Origin: Pseudomonas mendocina
GTDB taxonomy: Bacteria; Pseudomonadota; Gammaproteobacteria; Pseudomonadales; Pseudomonadaceae
NCBI RefSeq assembly: GCF_900636545.1
Contig: NZ_LR134290.1
Location: 3,596,001 to 3,660,000, forward strand
Direction: 5' to 3'
Length of the DNA: 64,000 bases
Below are positions 43,583 to 52,068 of this stretch, in pieces. The notes under the pieces were generated by a model. That model did no database searches. It had not been told where the DNA came from and saw nothing but the letters and a program-made list of their open reading frames with translations. Within the stretch, counting starts at the first letter, position 1. Each line of letters begins with the position of its first letter. A program made the translations under genes and the position numbers.

Positions 43583-45106
43583 ATGACCGTGATCAAGCAG
43601 GACGACCTGATTCAGAGCGTTGCCGACGCACTGCAGTTCATCTCCTATTACCACCCCGTCGACTTCATCCAGGCCATGCACGAGGCCTACCTGAAGGAAG
43701 AGTCGCCGGCCGCCAAGGACTCCATGGCGCAGATCCTGATCAACTCGCGCATGTGTGCCACTGGCCACCGCCCGATCTGCCAGGACACCGGCATCGTCAC
43801 CGTCTTCATCAAGGTCGGCATGGACGTGCGCTGGGACGGCGCCACCATGAGCGTCGACGACATGATCAACGAGGGCGTGCGTCGCGCCTACAACCTGCCG
43901 GAAAACGTCCTGCGCGCCTCGATCCTGGCCGACCCGGCAGGTGCCCGCAAGAACACCAAGGACAACACCCCGGCGGTGATCCACTACTCCATCGTCCCCG
44001 GTGACAAGGTGGAAGTGGACGTCGCGGCCAAGGGCGGCGGCTCCGAGAACAAGTCGAAGATGGCCATGCTCAACCCGTCCGACTCCATCGTCGACTGGGT
44101 GCTGAAGACCGTGCCGACCATGGGTGCTGGCTGGTGCCCGCCCGGCATGCTCGGCATCGGTATCGGCGGCACCGCCGAGAAGGCCGCGGTGATGGCCAAG
44201 GAAGTGCTGATGGAGCACATCGACATCCACGAACTGCAGGCTCGCGGCCCGCAGAATCGTATCGAGGAGCTGCGTCTGGAGCTGTTCGAGAAGGTCAACC
44301 AGCTGGGCATCGGCGCTCAGGGTCTGGGCGGCCTGACCACCGTGCTTGACGTCAAGATCATGGATTACCCGACCCACGCCGCCTCCCTGCCGGTGTGCAT
44401 GATCCCCAACTGCGCCGCCACCCGTCACGCTCACTTCGTGCTCGACGGCTCCGGCCCGGCCTCGCTGGAAGCGCCGGATCTGGACGCTTACCCGGAAATC
44501 GTCTGGGAAGCCGGCCCGAGCGCGCGCCGCGTCAACCTCGACACCCTGACCCCGGAAGACGTGCAGAGCTGGAAGCCGGGCGAGACCGTCCTGCTCAACG
44601 GCAAGATGCTCACCGGCCGCGACGCTGCGCACAAGCGCATGGTCGACATGCTGAACAAGGGCGAGCAACTGCCGGTGGACCTGAAAGGTCGCTTCATCTA
44701 CTACGTCGGCCCGGTCGATCCGGTCGGTGACGAAGTGGTTGGTCCGGCTGGCCCGACCACTGCCACACGGATGGACAAGTTCACCCGTCAGATCCTCGAG
44801 CAGACCGGTCTGCTGGGCATGATCGGCAAATCCGAGCGCGGCCCGATCGCCATCGACGCAATCAAGGACAACAAGGCCGTGTACCTGATGGCCGTCGGCG
44901 GCGCCGCTTATCTCGTGGCCCAGGCGATCAAGAAGTCCAAGGTGCTGGCCTTCGAAGAACTCGGTATGGAAGCCATCTATGAGTTCGAAGTGAAGGACAT
45001 GCCGGTGACCGTCGCGGTCGACACCAACGGCGAGTCCGTACACATCACCGGCCCAGCGATCTGGAACAAGAAGATCGCCGAAAGCCTGGCGGTGGAAGTG
45101 AAGTAA
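43583..45106 (+). CDS. fumA: Fumarate hydratase, class I (4Fe-4S)
   Basis: A 507-aa iron-sulfur fumarase interconverting fumarate and malate in the TCA cycle. The N-terminal alpha domain has NSRMCATGHRPICQDTGIVT (cluster Cys) and AAKGGGSENKSKMAMLNPSD. It continues with WCPPGMLGIGIGGTAEKAAV and VCMIPNCAATRHAHFVLDG (Cys). The C-terminal beta domain contains FIYYVGPVDPVGDEVVGPAG, PTTATRMDKF and GKSERGPIAIDAIKDNKAVY. This is the fused, single-chain form. Shine-Dalgarno AGAGGAGCGCCCCA stands before the ATG at 43583. A terminator follows at 45126-45152. Confidence 0.96.
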   Translation: MTVIKQDDLIQSVADALQFISYYHPVDFIQAMHEAYLKEESPAAKDSMAQILINSRMCATGHRPICQDTGIVTVFIKVGMDVRWDGATMSVDDMINEGVRRAYNLPENVLRASILADPAGARKNTKDNTPAVIHYSIVPGDKVEVDVAAKGGGSENKSKMAMLNPSDSIVDWVLKTVPTMGAGWCPPGMLGIGIGGTAEKAAVMAKEVLMEHIDIHELQARGPQNRIEELRLELFEKVNQLGIGAQGLGGLTTVLDVKIMDYPTHAASLPVCMIPNCAATRHAHFVLDGSGPASLEAPDLDAYPEIVWEAGPSARRVNLDTLTPEDVQSWKPGETVLLNGKMLTGRDAAHKRMVDMLNKGEQLPVDLKGRFIYYVGPVDPVGDEVVGPAGPTTATRMDKFTRQILEQTGLLGMIGKSERGPIAIDAIKDNKAVYLMAVGGAAYLVAQAIKKSKVLAFEELGMEAIYEFEVKDMPVTVAVDTNGESVHITGPAIWNKKIAESLAVEVK

Positions 45107-45125
45107 GCGTCAACGCTGCAAAGCA

Positions 45126-45152
45126 AAAAGCCCGGCCATGTGCCGGGCTTTT
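45126..45152 (+). terminator. Intrinsic terminator of fumA
   Basis: AAAAGCCCGGC, CATGT, GCCGGGCTTTT (45126-45152): an 11-bp stem with T-tract. It sits between the fumA stop and the convergent dsdA stop and its A-tract lets it work on both strands. Confidence 0.92.
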
Positions 45153-45181
45153 GCGTTTTCAGGGCATGAATCCGCAGCCCG

Positions 45182-46537
45182 TCAGGCGTCCTGCAACAGT
45201 TGCCGGCCACGCGTCAGGTAACTGTCCATTTCAGCCTGGGGCACCATGCTGCCACCCGTTGCCCAGACCAGATGCGTCGCCTGCGACATGCGCAGCGGCG
45301 TCAGGCCCATGCGCTGGCGGTAGCCCTGCTGCTCGCCCAGCACGTGCAATACGCCCGGCATGCCGGCCAGGGCCGAAGGCTCCAGCCGCTGGCCCTCGGT
45401 CTGTTCCAGCAACGCCAGGTAGCGGAACAGCTGTTCATCGCTGACCGTGTAGTAACCATCAATCAGTCGCTGCATGGCGCGGCCGACGAAGCCCGATGGT
45501 CGACCGACTGCCAAGCCATCGGCCGCGGTACGGTTGTCGATACCGAAATCCTGCACTGCCAGCTCTTCATGTCGGCCGGTGTGCACGCCGAGCAGCATGC
45601 ACGGCGAGTGCGTCGGCTCAGCGAACAGGCAGTGCACCGCATCGCCGAACGCCAGCTTCAGGCCGAAGGCCACGCCACCCGGCCCACCGCCGACGCCACA
45701 GGGCAGGTAGACAAACAGCGGATGCTCGGCATCGACCACGACACCGGCCGTCGCCAGTTGCTGCTTGAGGCGTTCGCCGGCCACCGCGTAGCCGAGGAAC
45801 AGGTGCCTGGAATTTTCGTCATCGACGAAGTGGCAACGCGGATCGCCTTCAGCCTGCCGCCGCCCCTGCTCCACGGCAACGCTGTAGTCGCTGGCGTACT
45901 CGACCACGGTCACGCCATGGGCGCGCAGCTTGTCCTTCTTCCACTGACGCGCATCGGCGGACATATGCACCGTGGCCTGGAAACCCAGGCGCGCGCTGAT
46001 GATGCCGATGGACAGGCCCAGATTGCCGGTAGAACCGACGGCAACCTGATAGCCGCCGAAGAAAGCGCGCATCGCGTCGCTGTCGAGGCAGGCGTAATCG
46101 TCATCGAGGCTGAGCAGCCCGGCCGCCAACGCCAGCTCCTCGGCATGCTTGAGCACCTCGTAGATACCGCCGCGGGCCTTGATCGAACCGGAAATAGGCA
46201 GGTGACTGTCGCGCTTGAGCCATAGCGCGCCAATCTCGCCTTCGCCCTGGATCTCTGCACTCAGCAAGGCCTGCATATGCGGCAGAGGCAGAATGTCCGA
46301 CTCGATGATGCCGGCGCTCGCGGCCGTCTGCGGGAACACTCGGGCCAGGTAAGGCGCAAAGCGCTCCAGGCGCGCGCGGGCCTCAGCCACATCCGCAGCG
46401 CTCAAACCGACATCACCCAGTGCCTCGGCAACGGGCGCCACAGCCGGGTTGAACCAATGAATCTCGCGCAGGGCGATCAGCTCGTCGAGCAGCGGAAACT
46501 CGGCACGCCATTGCCCAAGCGATTGGCCAAGGATCAT
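45182..46537 (-). CDS. dsdA: D-serine dehydratase (D-serine ammonia-lyase)
   Basis: A 451-aa PLP enzyme converting D-serine to pyruvate and ammonia. The PLP lysine is Lys120 in [20 protein letters not shown], one or two residues from its E. coli position. The phosphate-binding loop is [13 protein letters not shown] ([15 protein letters not shown]), and [20 protein letters not shown] is the small-domain Asn/Gly loop. The family's C-terminal [12 protein letters not shown] is present. No dsdC or dsdX gene is adjacent, so it is probably regulated singly or constitutively. Start at 46537, divergent from the DUF1028 gene. Confidence 0.94.
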   Translation of the reverse strand: MILGQSLGQWRAEFPLLDELIALREIHWFNPAVAPVAEALGDVGLSAADVAEARARLERFAPYLARVFPQTAASAGIIESDILPLPHMQALLSAEIQGEGEIGALWLKRDSHLPISGSIKARGGIYEVLKHAEELALAAGLLSLDDDYACLDSDAMRAFFGGYQVAVGSTGNLGLSIGIISARLGFQATVHMSADARQWKKDKLRAHGVTVVEYASDYSVAVEQGRRQAEGDPRCHFVDDENSRHLFLGYAVAGERLKQQLATAGVVVDAEHPLFVYLPCGVGGGPGGVAFGLKLAFGDAVHCLFAEPTHSPCMLLGVHTGRHEELAVQDFGIDNRTAADGLAVGRPSGFVGRAMQRLIDGYYTVSDEQLFRYLALLEQTEGQRLEPSALAGMPGVLHVLGEQQGYRQRMGLTPLRMSQATHLVWATGGSMVPQAEMDSYLTRGRQLLQDA

Positions 46538-46679
46538 GCGGTATTCCTCATAGCAGGCAGTGAACAGCGCGCATTAGACGATGCCCTGGCCGATCTGGCA
46601 AAGGTCGCGGCATCGGCCAGCTAGCGGAACGATAACGGCCTGCGGGAGGCCTAAGCTGAAAAATCGCCCAGGAGTTGCC

Positions 46680-47354
46680 ATGACCTTTTCCATCATCGCC
46701 CGGTGCCCGCGCAGCGGACAGTTCGGCGTCGCTGCAGCCACCGCCATGCCCGCCGTCGGCAAACTGCTCAGCCACGCCGCAGCCGGTTCCGGCGCAGTGG
46801 CGACTCAGGCGCAGGTCAACCCATACCTGGGTCTCGATGGCCTGGCTCTGTTGCGCCAGGGTCTTTCGGCGCAGGAAGCGCTGGAGCGACTAAAAGATAC
46901 CGATCCCTGCATGGAGCTGCGCCAGTGCGCGCTGATCGACGCTCAGGGCGACAGCGCCTGCTGGACCGGCGCAAAGTGCATTCCCTGGGCTGGCTCGCTG
47001 ACCGGCGAGCAATTCTCCGTACAGGGTAACCGCCTGGTCGGTCCGCAGGTGCTGGATGCCGTCGCCGACGCCTTTCGCCAGACGCAGGAACGTCCGCTGA
47101 TCGAGCGTCTGATCGAGGCGCTGGCAGCCGGTGACCGCTGCGGTGGCGACCGGCACGGCGAATCCTCGGCGGTGATCTACGTGGTCGATCAGGAGGCGTA
47201 TCCGCTGTGGGACATCCGCGTCGACCACCATCTCGACCCAGTGGCCGAGCTGCGTCGCCTGCATGACGTATTCGCCCGTGAAGTGCTGCCGGAGATTCTC
47301 GCCATGCCGACCCGCGACAATCCGGCAGGTAAGGCGGCGGAAGACTCGGTCTAA
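46680..47354 (+). CDS. DUF1028 domain-containing protein (Ntn-hydrolase-like)
   Basis: A 224-aa protein of the DUF1028 family. It begins MTFSIIARCPRSGQFGVAAA and continues PAVGKLLSHAAAGSGAVATQ AQ. Family members have an N-terminal-nucleophile-like fold; an autoproteolytic nucleophile is not evident here, so activity is uncertain. GGAG stands 5 bases before the ATG at 46680. It overlaps the convergent GlxA-type gene by 4 nt at the stops. It faces dsdA across 142 bp, which may hint at a shared D-amino-acid role, though this is only position. Confidence 0.87.
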   Translation: MTFSIIARCPRSGQFGVAAATAMPAVGKLLSHAAAGSGAVATQAQVNPYLGLDGLALLRQGLSAQEALERLKDTDPCMELRQCALIDAQGDSACWTGAKCIPWAGSLTGEQFSVQGNRLVGPQVLDAVADAFRQTQERPLIERLIEALAAGDRCGGDRHGESSAVIYVVDQEAYPLWDIRVDHHLDPVAELRRLHDVFAREVLPEILAMPTRDNPAGKAAEDSV

Positions 47355-48325
47355 CGCGCGGTGGTGCCGAAACGCCGCCGGTAATCGCCAGGCGACAGGC
47401 CCACCAGACGGGTGAAGACCTTGCGAAACGCGCCACTGTCGCGATACCCCACCTGCCAGGCCACCTGGTCGATGCTCTGGCGGGTGAACTCGAGCATTTC
47501 GCGCGCCTTGCTCACACGTAGCTGCTGGCAGTACTCGGTGGGCTTCAGCCCGGTGGCGGCGCGAAAGCGACGCAGAAAGGTGCGCTCCCCCAGCCCGGCA
47601 CGCGCGGCCATATCGGCCAGGCTCGCCTCGGCGCCCTCCTCCCCCTGCAACCAGCGCTGCACGGCGAGCACTGCGGCATCGCCGTGATCGAGGCTGGGCG
47701 CGAAGCTGCTGAAATGGCGCTGCGATTCACGGTTCAGGTCCACCACCAGAAAGCGCGCGGTCTCGGCGGCGATGGTCGGCCCCAGCAGGCGAGTAACAAT
47801 GGCCAGACCGAGATCGGTCCAGGCCATCAGACCACCGGCGGTGATCAGGTCACCGTCATCGATCACCATGCGTTCGGGCAGTACCTGCACCTGCGGAAAA
47901 CGCGCCGCCATCTGCGCTGCCAACGCCCAATGGGTAGTCACAGTGCGCCCATCGAGCAAACCGGACTCGGCCAGTGCAAAGGCGCCGGCACAGACCGAAG
48001 CCAGCAGCACGCCGGCGCCGTGCTGTGCACGCAGCCAGTCACGGTACACGGCAGCGAGCGGCTGCTCGGCAGCATCGTCCAGACAGGGCGGCAAGATCAC
48101 TACCTGCGGCGTACCCTCGGCCTGCGGCAGGCTGTCGAACATGCGCTGAAGCTGTCCTGTTTCATCGGCCTGCCAGTGACTGACCCGCAGCCGAGGCAGC
48201 CCCTCACGCCCCTGCCCGGCGGCCATGCGATTGGCCACCGCGAACAAATCGCCCAGGCCATACACCGCTGCCAGTTGGGCACCGGGGTAGCGCAACAGGC
48301 CGATCTCCAGACAGCGTTCGCTCAT
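47351..48325 (-). CDS. GlxA-family transcriptional regulator (DJ-1/PfpI + AraC HTH)
   Basis: A 324-aa regulator. Residues 1-200 form the DJ-1/PfpI domain, with GVLLASVCAGAFALAESGLL (nucleophile elbow Cys) and GRTVTTHWALAAQMAARFPQ. The C-terminal AraC domain holds LADMAARAGLGERTFLRRFR and DQVAWQVGYRDSGAFRKVFT. It is head-to-head with the cysteine hydrolase gene at 48420, 94 bp apart, so that gene is the probable target. This is the second GlxA-type regulator in the window paired in this way with a small hydrolase. Confidence 0.92.
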   Translation of the reverse strand: MSERCLEIGLLRYPGAQLAAVYGLGDLFAVANRMAAGQGREGLPRLRVSHWQADETGQLQRMFDSLPQAEGTPQVVILPPCLDDAAEQPLAAVYRDWLRAQHGAGVLLASVCAGAFALAESGLLDGRTVTTHWALAAQMAARFPQVQVLPERMVIDDGDLITAGGLMAWTDLGLAIVTRLLGPTIAAETARFLVVDLNRESQRHFSSFAPSLDHGDAAVLAVQRWLQGEEGAEASLADMAARAGLGERTFLRRFRAATGLKPTEYCQQLRVSKAREMLEFTRQSIDQVAWQVGYRDSGAFRKVFTRLVGLSPGDYRRRFGTTAR

Positions 48326-48419
48326 TGTCAGTTTTTCCCCGCAGATTGTCGGCCGCGCCCATCCTCGCAGGCGCGCCAGGGCGATAAGGTTTGCCGCACA
48401 TCATCCCACGGAGACAACC

Positions 48420-48968
48420 ATGAGCAAGCGCGCCCTGATCCTGATCGACATCCAGAACGACTATTTCGCCGGCGGCAAGTGGTCGCTCGAAGGCATGGAA
48501 GGAGCAACCGCCAACGCCGCCCGCGTGCTGGCGGCAGCACGCCAGGCGGACGATAAGGTGATCCATGTACGCCATGAATTCGAAAGCGCCGACGCGCCCT
48601 TCTTCGTCCCCGGCAGCGCTGGTGCGAACATCCATCCGCAGGTGCAGCCCCTGGCGAGCGAAGTGGTGGTGCTCAAGCATCGGGTCAACGCCTTCCTCGG
48701 CACCGACCTCAAGGCTCAGCTGGACGCCGCCGGCATCGAGCAGATCACCCTGGTTGGCGCCATGAGTCATATGTGTATCGACGCTGCAGCACGTGCCAGC
48801 AGCGACTTCGGCTACGCCACCACGGTGATCCACGATGCCTGCGCAACGCGTGACCAGGAATTCGAAGGGCAATCGATTGCGGCTGCTCAGGTTCACGCCG
48901 CCTATATGGCCGCACTGGCCTTCGCCTATGCGAGTGTGGTGTCCACGGAGCAGTACCTGGCCGGCTGA
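48420..48968 (+). CDS. Isochorismatase-family cysteine hydrolase
   Basis: A 182-aa enzyme with the triad expected of the family: Asp10 in ALILIDIQNDYFAGGKW, Lys86 in VVVLKHRVNAFLGTDL and Cys119 in VGAMSHMCIDAAARAS, preceded by a non-proline cis-peptide (GA-MS). Members hydrolyse amides such as nicotinamide or carbamates. The substrate cannot be told. The start at 48420 follows GGAGACAACC. It is divergent from a GlxA-type regulator and ends 2 bases before the convergent zapE stop. Confidence 0.9.
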   Translation: MSKRALILIDIQNDYFAGGKWSLEGMEGATANAARVLAAARQADDKVIHVRHEFESADAPFFVPGSAGANIHPQVQPLASEVVVLKHRVNAFLGTDLKAQLDAAGIEQITLVGAMSHMCIDAAARASSDFGYATTVIHDACATRDQEFEGQSIAAAQVHAAYMAALAFAYASVVSTEQYLAG

Positions 48969-48969
48969 A

Positions 48970-50088
48970 TCAGCTTGCCCCGAAGCGCTCCAGCTGCATC
49001 TCGCGCAAACGGCTGAGCGTGCGGCGGAAGGCAAAGCCGAGGTAGCCCTGGGTGTACAGCTCATCCAGCGCCACCTCGGCTTCGATATACATCGGCACGC
49101 GGCGGTCGTAGCACTCGTCGACCAGGGCGATGAAGCGGCGCACCGCATCGTCGTTACGAGACAAAGCTGGCAATTGCCGATCCCCGGCATCGACCCGCTC
49201 GGCACCGTCCTCGGTGCCACGGGCGATGCGCCCCTCGCGTTGCTCGCCCCCCAGGCGCGGCACTTCGCCAAGCAGGATGGCCGGGAAGCGCTCGCACAGC
49301 TCAATGAAATCGGCTGCGGCCAGCGGCTGTTCACACAGATCACAGAAGCGACACCATAGCGCCGTCGGGCTATGGCCGAGGGCCGAGACACGCCGGTGAG
49401 CCAACTCGACCGGCTCGCTGCTGATGGCTTGCCCCTCGCTCAGACGGGCAAACTGCTCGGCCAACGCCTGTGGCTGTCGCAGCCAGTAGCGCTGCACCTC
49501 TGCACCGGGATGCAGGCGATGATCTTGGTCGCCGTCCACCGTCACCACCTGCATATGCGCCTGCAGCGCGGCAATGGCTGGCAGGAAGCGCTCACGGTTA
49601 TAGCCATCGGCATAGAGCTGATCCGGCGGCTGGTTGGAAGTGGCCACCAGCACCACACCCTGCTCCACCACCAGGCTGAGCAGGCGGCCGAGCAACATGG
49701 CGTCGCCGATATCGCTGACGAACAGTTCGTCGAAGCACAGCACACGCACCTCGCGCCCCAGCTCCTCGGCCAGCAGACGCAGCGGGTCGGCATTGCCGGT
49801 GAGTTGGAACTGGCGGCGATGCACCCACTGCATGAAGTGATGGAAATGCTGGCGCCGCGCCGGCACCCGCAGGCTGTTGTAGAAACTGTCCATCAGCCAG
49901 GTCTTGCCGCGCCCCACCGGCCCCCAGAGGTACACGCCGGGTGGGCATTCGCCGCGATGCACGGCCTCATGACACTGCTGTAGCGCCTCGACTGCTCGAC
50001 GCTGTGCGGCATCGGCGACGAAGCCACCTGCCAGGGCCTGCTCGTAGGCGGCCAGCGGCGAGCCTGGCAATACCTCTGGCGCGTTCAA
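48970..50088 (-). CDS. zapE: Cell division protein ZapE (AFG1-like ATPase)
   Basis: A 372-aa AAA-type ATPase, E. coli ZapE length (about 375). Walker A is GVYLWGPVGRGKTWLMD (residues 51-67), Walker B is VLCFDELFVSDIGDAM, and sensor-type segments are VLVATSNQPPDQLYADGYNR. ZapE acts at the division site and affects Z-ring stability, mostly under stress. The only start that gives the family N-terminus (NAPEVLPGSPLAAYEQ) is a TTG at 50088. It overlaps the stop of the nitrilase-family gene in TTGA, so coupled re-initiation is likely. No ATG or GTG start fits. Confidence 0.88.
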   Translation of the reverse strand: MNAPEVLPGSPLAAYEQALAGGFVADAAQRRAVEALQQCHEAVHRGECPPGVYLWGPVGRGKTWLMDSFYNSLRVPARRQHFHHFMQWVHRRQFQLTGNADPLRLLAEELGREVRVLCFDELFVSDIGDAMLLGRLLSLVVEQGVVLVATSNQPPDQLYADGYNRERFLPAIAALQAHMQVVTVDGDQDHRLHPGAEVQRYWLRQPQALAEQFARLSEGQAISSEPVELAHRRVSALGHSPTALWCRFCDLCEQPLAAADFIELCERFPAILLGEVPRLGGEQREGRIARGTEDGAERVDAGDRQLPALSRNDDAVRRFIALVDECYDRRVPMYIEAEVALDELYTQGYLGFAFRRTLSRLREMQLERFGAS

Positions 50089-50969
50089 CGCAGCACCAGC
50101 CGGTTGCCTTCGAACTGCTTTGGCCAATCGCGCCGGGTGAATACCTGGCCCTGCTCGCGCACGCGGCGCACCTCGGCCAGATCCAGCTCGGCAAACAGCC
50201 AGTGGCTGCGTGCGGGGCAAAGCTCCGCGCTCTCGGCGATCACGCCAGTGGCCGGCATGCCGTAGTCCGATGGCACGTACAGCGCGGCGCGGCCGATGTT
50301 CTCGTCCAGCGCCGGCGACCAGGGCGCCAGGCCAACCGTGGGCGACTGCAGCACGGCGATCTGGTTTTCCAGAGCACGAGCCTGAGCGCCGATGCGCACA
50401 CGATAGAAGCCCGCTTCGGTATCGGTGCAACTGGGCGCCAGGATCAGGTCCACACCGGCCTCGGCCAGGGTGCGCGCCAGCAGCGGAAATTCGTTGTCGT
50501 AGCAGATCAGGATGCCCAGCTTGCCCAGCGCTGTGTCGAACACCTTGAGCCCGCTGCCCGCCGCAATCTGCCACTGCTCCAGCTCGAAGCGGGTCATCAT
50601 CAGCTTGTCCTGACTGCCCAGGCAGCCCTCCGGGCCGAACAGCCAGGCGCGGTTGCGGTAGAGGCCATCATCATCCAGCACGGCCACCGAACCGGGTTGC
50701 AGATGAATCTGCAGCCGCTTCGCCAGGCTTTCGCACAGTTCCAGCCAGCGCGGCAGCAGCGCCTGAATACCCTCGATAGAAGCATGCAGGTCGCTGCGCT
50801 GGGCTTCCGGCAACTGCCCGGTCAGCACCAGCCCGGCGTATTCCGGCAACAGCAGCAATTCGGCGCCCTGCCCGGCCGCGTTCTCGCACAGCTCGGTCAG
50901 GTGCTCGGCGTAGGCGTCCCAACTCGTCAGCAGGTCGATGTGATATTGGCAGGCGGCAACCTTGATCAT
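50085..50969 (-). CDS. Carbon-nitrogen hydrolase (nitrilase superfamily)
   Basis: A 294-aa enzyme with the Glu-Lys-Cys triad: Glu43 in ELLLLPEYAGLV, Lys122 in GSQDKLMMTRFELEQW and Cys156 in LGILICYDNEFPLLA. It hydrolyses a C-N bond of an amide or carbamoyl compound; the substrate is unknown. It starts at 50969, where its ATG overlaps the stop of the GNAT gene (ATGA), and its end overlaps the start of zapE. The three genes form one translationally coupled operon. Confidence 0.92.
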   Translation of the reverse strand: MIKVAACQYHIDLLTSWDAYAEHLTELCENAAGQGAELLLLPEYAGLVLTGQLPEAQRSDLHASIEGIQALLPRWLELCESLAKRLQIHLQPGSVAVLDDDGLYRNRAWLFGPEGCLGSQDKLMMTRFELEQWQIAAGSGLKVFDTALGKLGILICYDNEFPLLARTLAEAGVDLILAPSCTDTEAGFYRVRIGAQARALENQIAVLQSPTVGLAPWSPALDENIGRAALYVPSDYGMPATGVIAESAELCPARSHWLFAELDLAEVRRVREQGQVFTRRDWPKQFEGNRLVLR

Positions 50970-51556
50970 GAAGCGAGTTCCTTCAACCAGAATGACATGG
51001 GCTTGGCCGACTCCTCGGCTTCGTCCAGATCACGCCAATGATACTGGGTGTGCAGTTCGGGATGATGGCGATAGCCGCGGCGCACCCAGAAGGCGTCCAG
51101 CGGTTGGTAGTCGGCGGGGCGACGCGGGTGATCGGCCGGACGCTGTACGGCGCAGAAGGCGCACCAGTCGAAACGCCCCAACTGGCGCGCATGCGCCTCG
51201 CGCTCGGCAAAGAAGCGCACACCCAGGCCATGGCCGCGCCAAGCCGGCAACACCACCGACTCGGCGCAGTAGAAAATGCGCGCCGGATCCCAACCCGCCG
51301 ATAAGAACGGCTGCTGGAACTCCAGGGTTTCATCGGCCAGCGGCAGCGCCGTCGAGGCACCGACCACTCGCCCCTCATCACGCACCAGCACGCACAGGCT
51401 ATCGGCGCTGCGCACATAGGTGTCGAGGTACTCGGCCTCGTAGTCGAGGCTGCCGTCGTAGAGGTAGGGAAATTCGCGGAAGACCGTAATCCGCAAATGC
51501 GCCAGGTCTTCGATATGGGGGGCTATCTGCGGCCCCCGGAGCAATTCGATGTCCAT
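50966..51556 (-). CDS. GNAT family N-acetyltransferase
   Basis: A 196-aa acetyltransferase. The acetyl-CoA-binding loop is CAESVVLPAWRGHGLGVRFF (motif A, R/QxxGxG as RGHGLG). YLDTYVRSADSLCVLVRDEG precedes it, and AFCAVQRPADHPRRP with FWVRRGYRHHPELHTQYHW follows. Its substrate is unknown; gene fusion or neighbour logic suggests it acts with the nitrilase. It begins at 51556 and overlaps the nitrilase gene by 4 nt. Confidence 0.88.
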   Translation of the reverse strand: MDIELLRGPQIAPHIEDLAHLRITVFREFPYLYDGSLDYEAEYLDTYVRSADSLCVLVRDEGRVVGASTALPLADETLEFQQPFLSAGWDPARIFYCAESVVLPAWRGHGLGVRFFAEREAHARQLGRFDWCAFCAVQRPADHPRRPADYQPLDAFWVRRGYRHHPELHTQYHWRDLDEAEESAKPMSFWLKELAS

Positions 51557-51668
51557 CTGGAGTCGTTCGCCAGCAGCAGGGTGACGCCGGCGGCTATGCC
51601 GGCTCGAAGGCGCGAACTTATCATGCGTGCCAATCCACCACTAACCACGCTACGAAAGGAACTTAGCC

Positions 51669-52067
51669 ATGACCGCCACCGAACTGGTACAGGCCTACTA
51701 CGCCGCCTTCAACGCCGGCGACATGCCCACCTTCCTCGACCTGCTGGCCGAGGACGTGGTGCACGATATCAACCAGGGCGAGCGCCAGGTTGGCAAAGCC
51801 ACCTTCGCCGCCTTCATGGACAAGATGAACCGCTGCTACCGCGAGCGCCTGGCCGACATAGTGGTCATGCAGAACGCCGCCGGCGACCGCGCCGCCGCCG
51901 AATTCGTGGTGCACGGCGAATACCTGGCCGACGACGAAGGCCTGCCACCGGCCAGCGGCCAGACCTACGTACTGCCGGCTGGCGCCTTCTTCGAGATCAA
52001 AAACGGCAAGGTCGCGCGCATCAGCAACTATTACAACCTGAATGACTGGATCGCTCAGGTTTGCTGA
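51669..52067 (+). CDS. SnoaL-like/NTF2-fold protein (ketosteroid isomerase-related)
   Basis: A 132-aa single-domain NTF2-fold protein, beginning ELVQAYYAAFNAGDMPTFLD, with the typical 'YYAAFNAGDM' opening, and closing FFEIKNGKVARISNYYNLND. The pocket contains His and Asp (LLAEDVVHDINQGERQVGK). Function unknown. Its stop (52065-52067) stands one base before the stop of hsdR on the other strand, with no terminator between, so it is the abrupt border of the restriction locus. Confidence 0.88.
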   Translation: MTATELVQAYYAAFNAGDMPTFLDLLAEDVVHDINQGERQVGKATFAAFMDKMNRCYRERLADIVVMQNAAGDRAAAEFVVHGEYLADDEGLPPASGQTYVLPAGAFFEIKNGKVARISNYYNLNDWIAQVC

Positions 52068-52068
52068 G

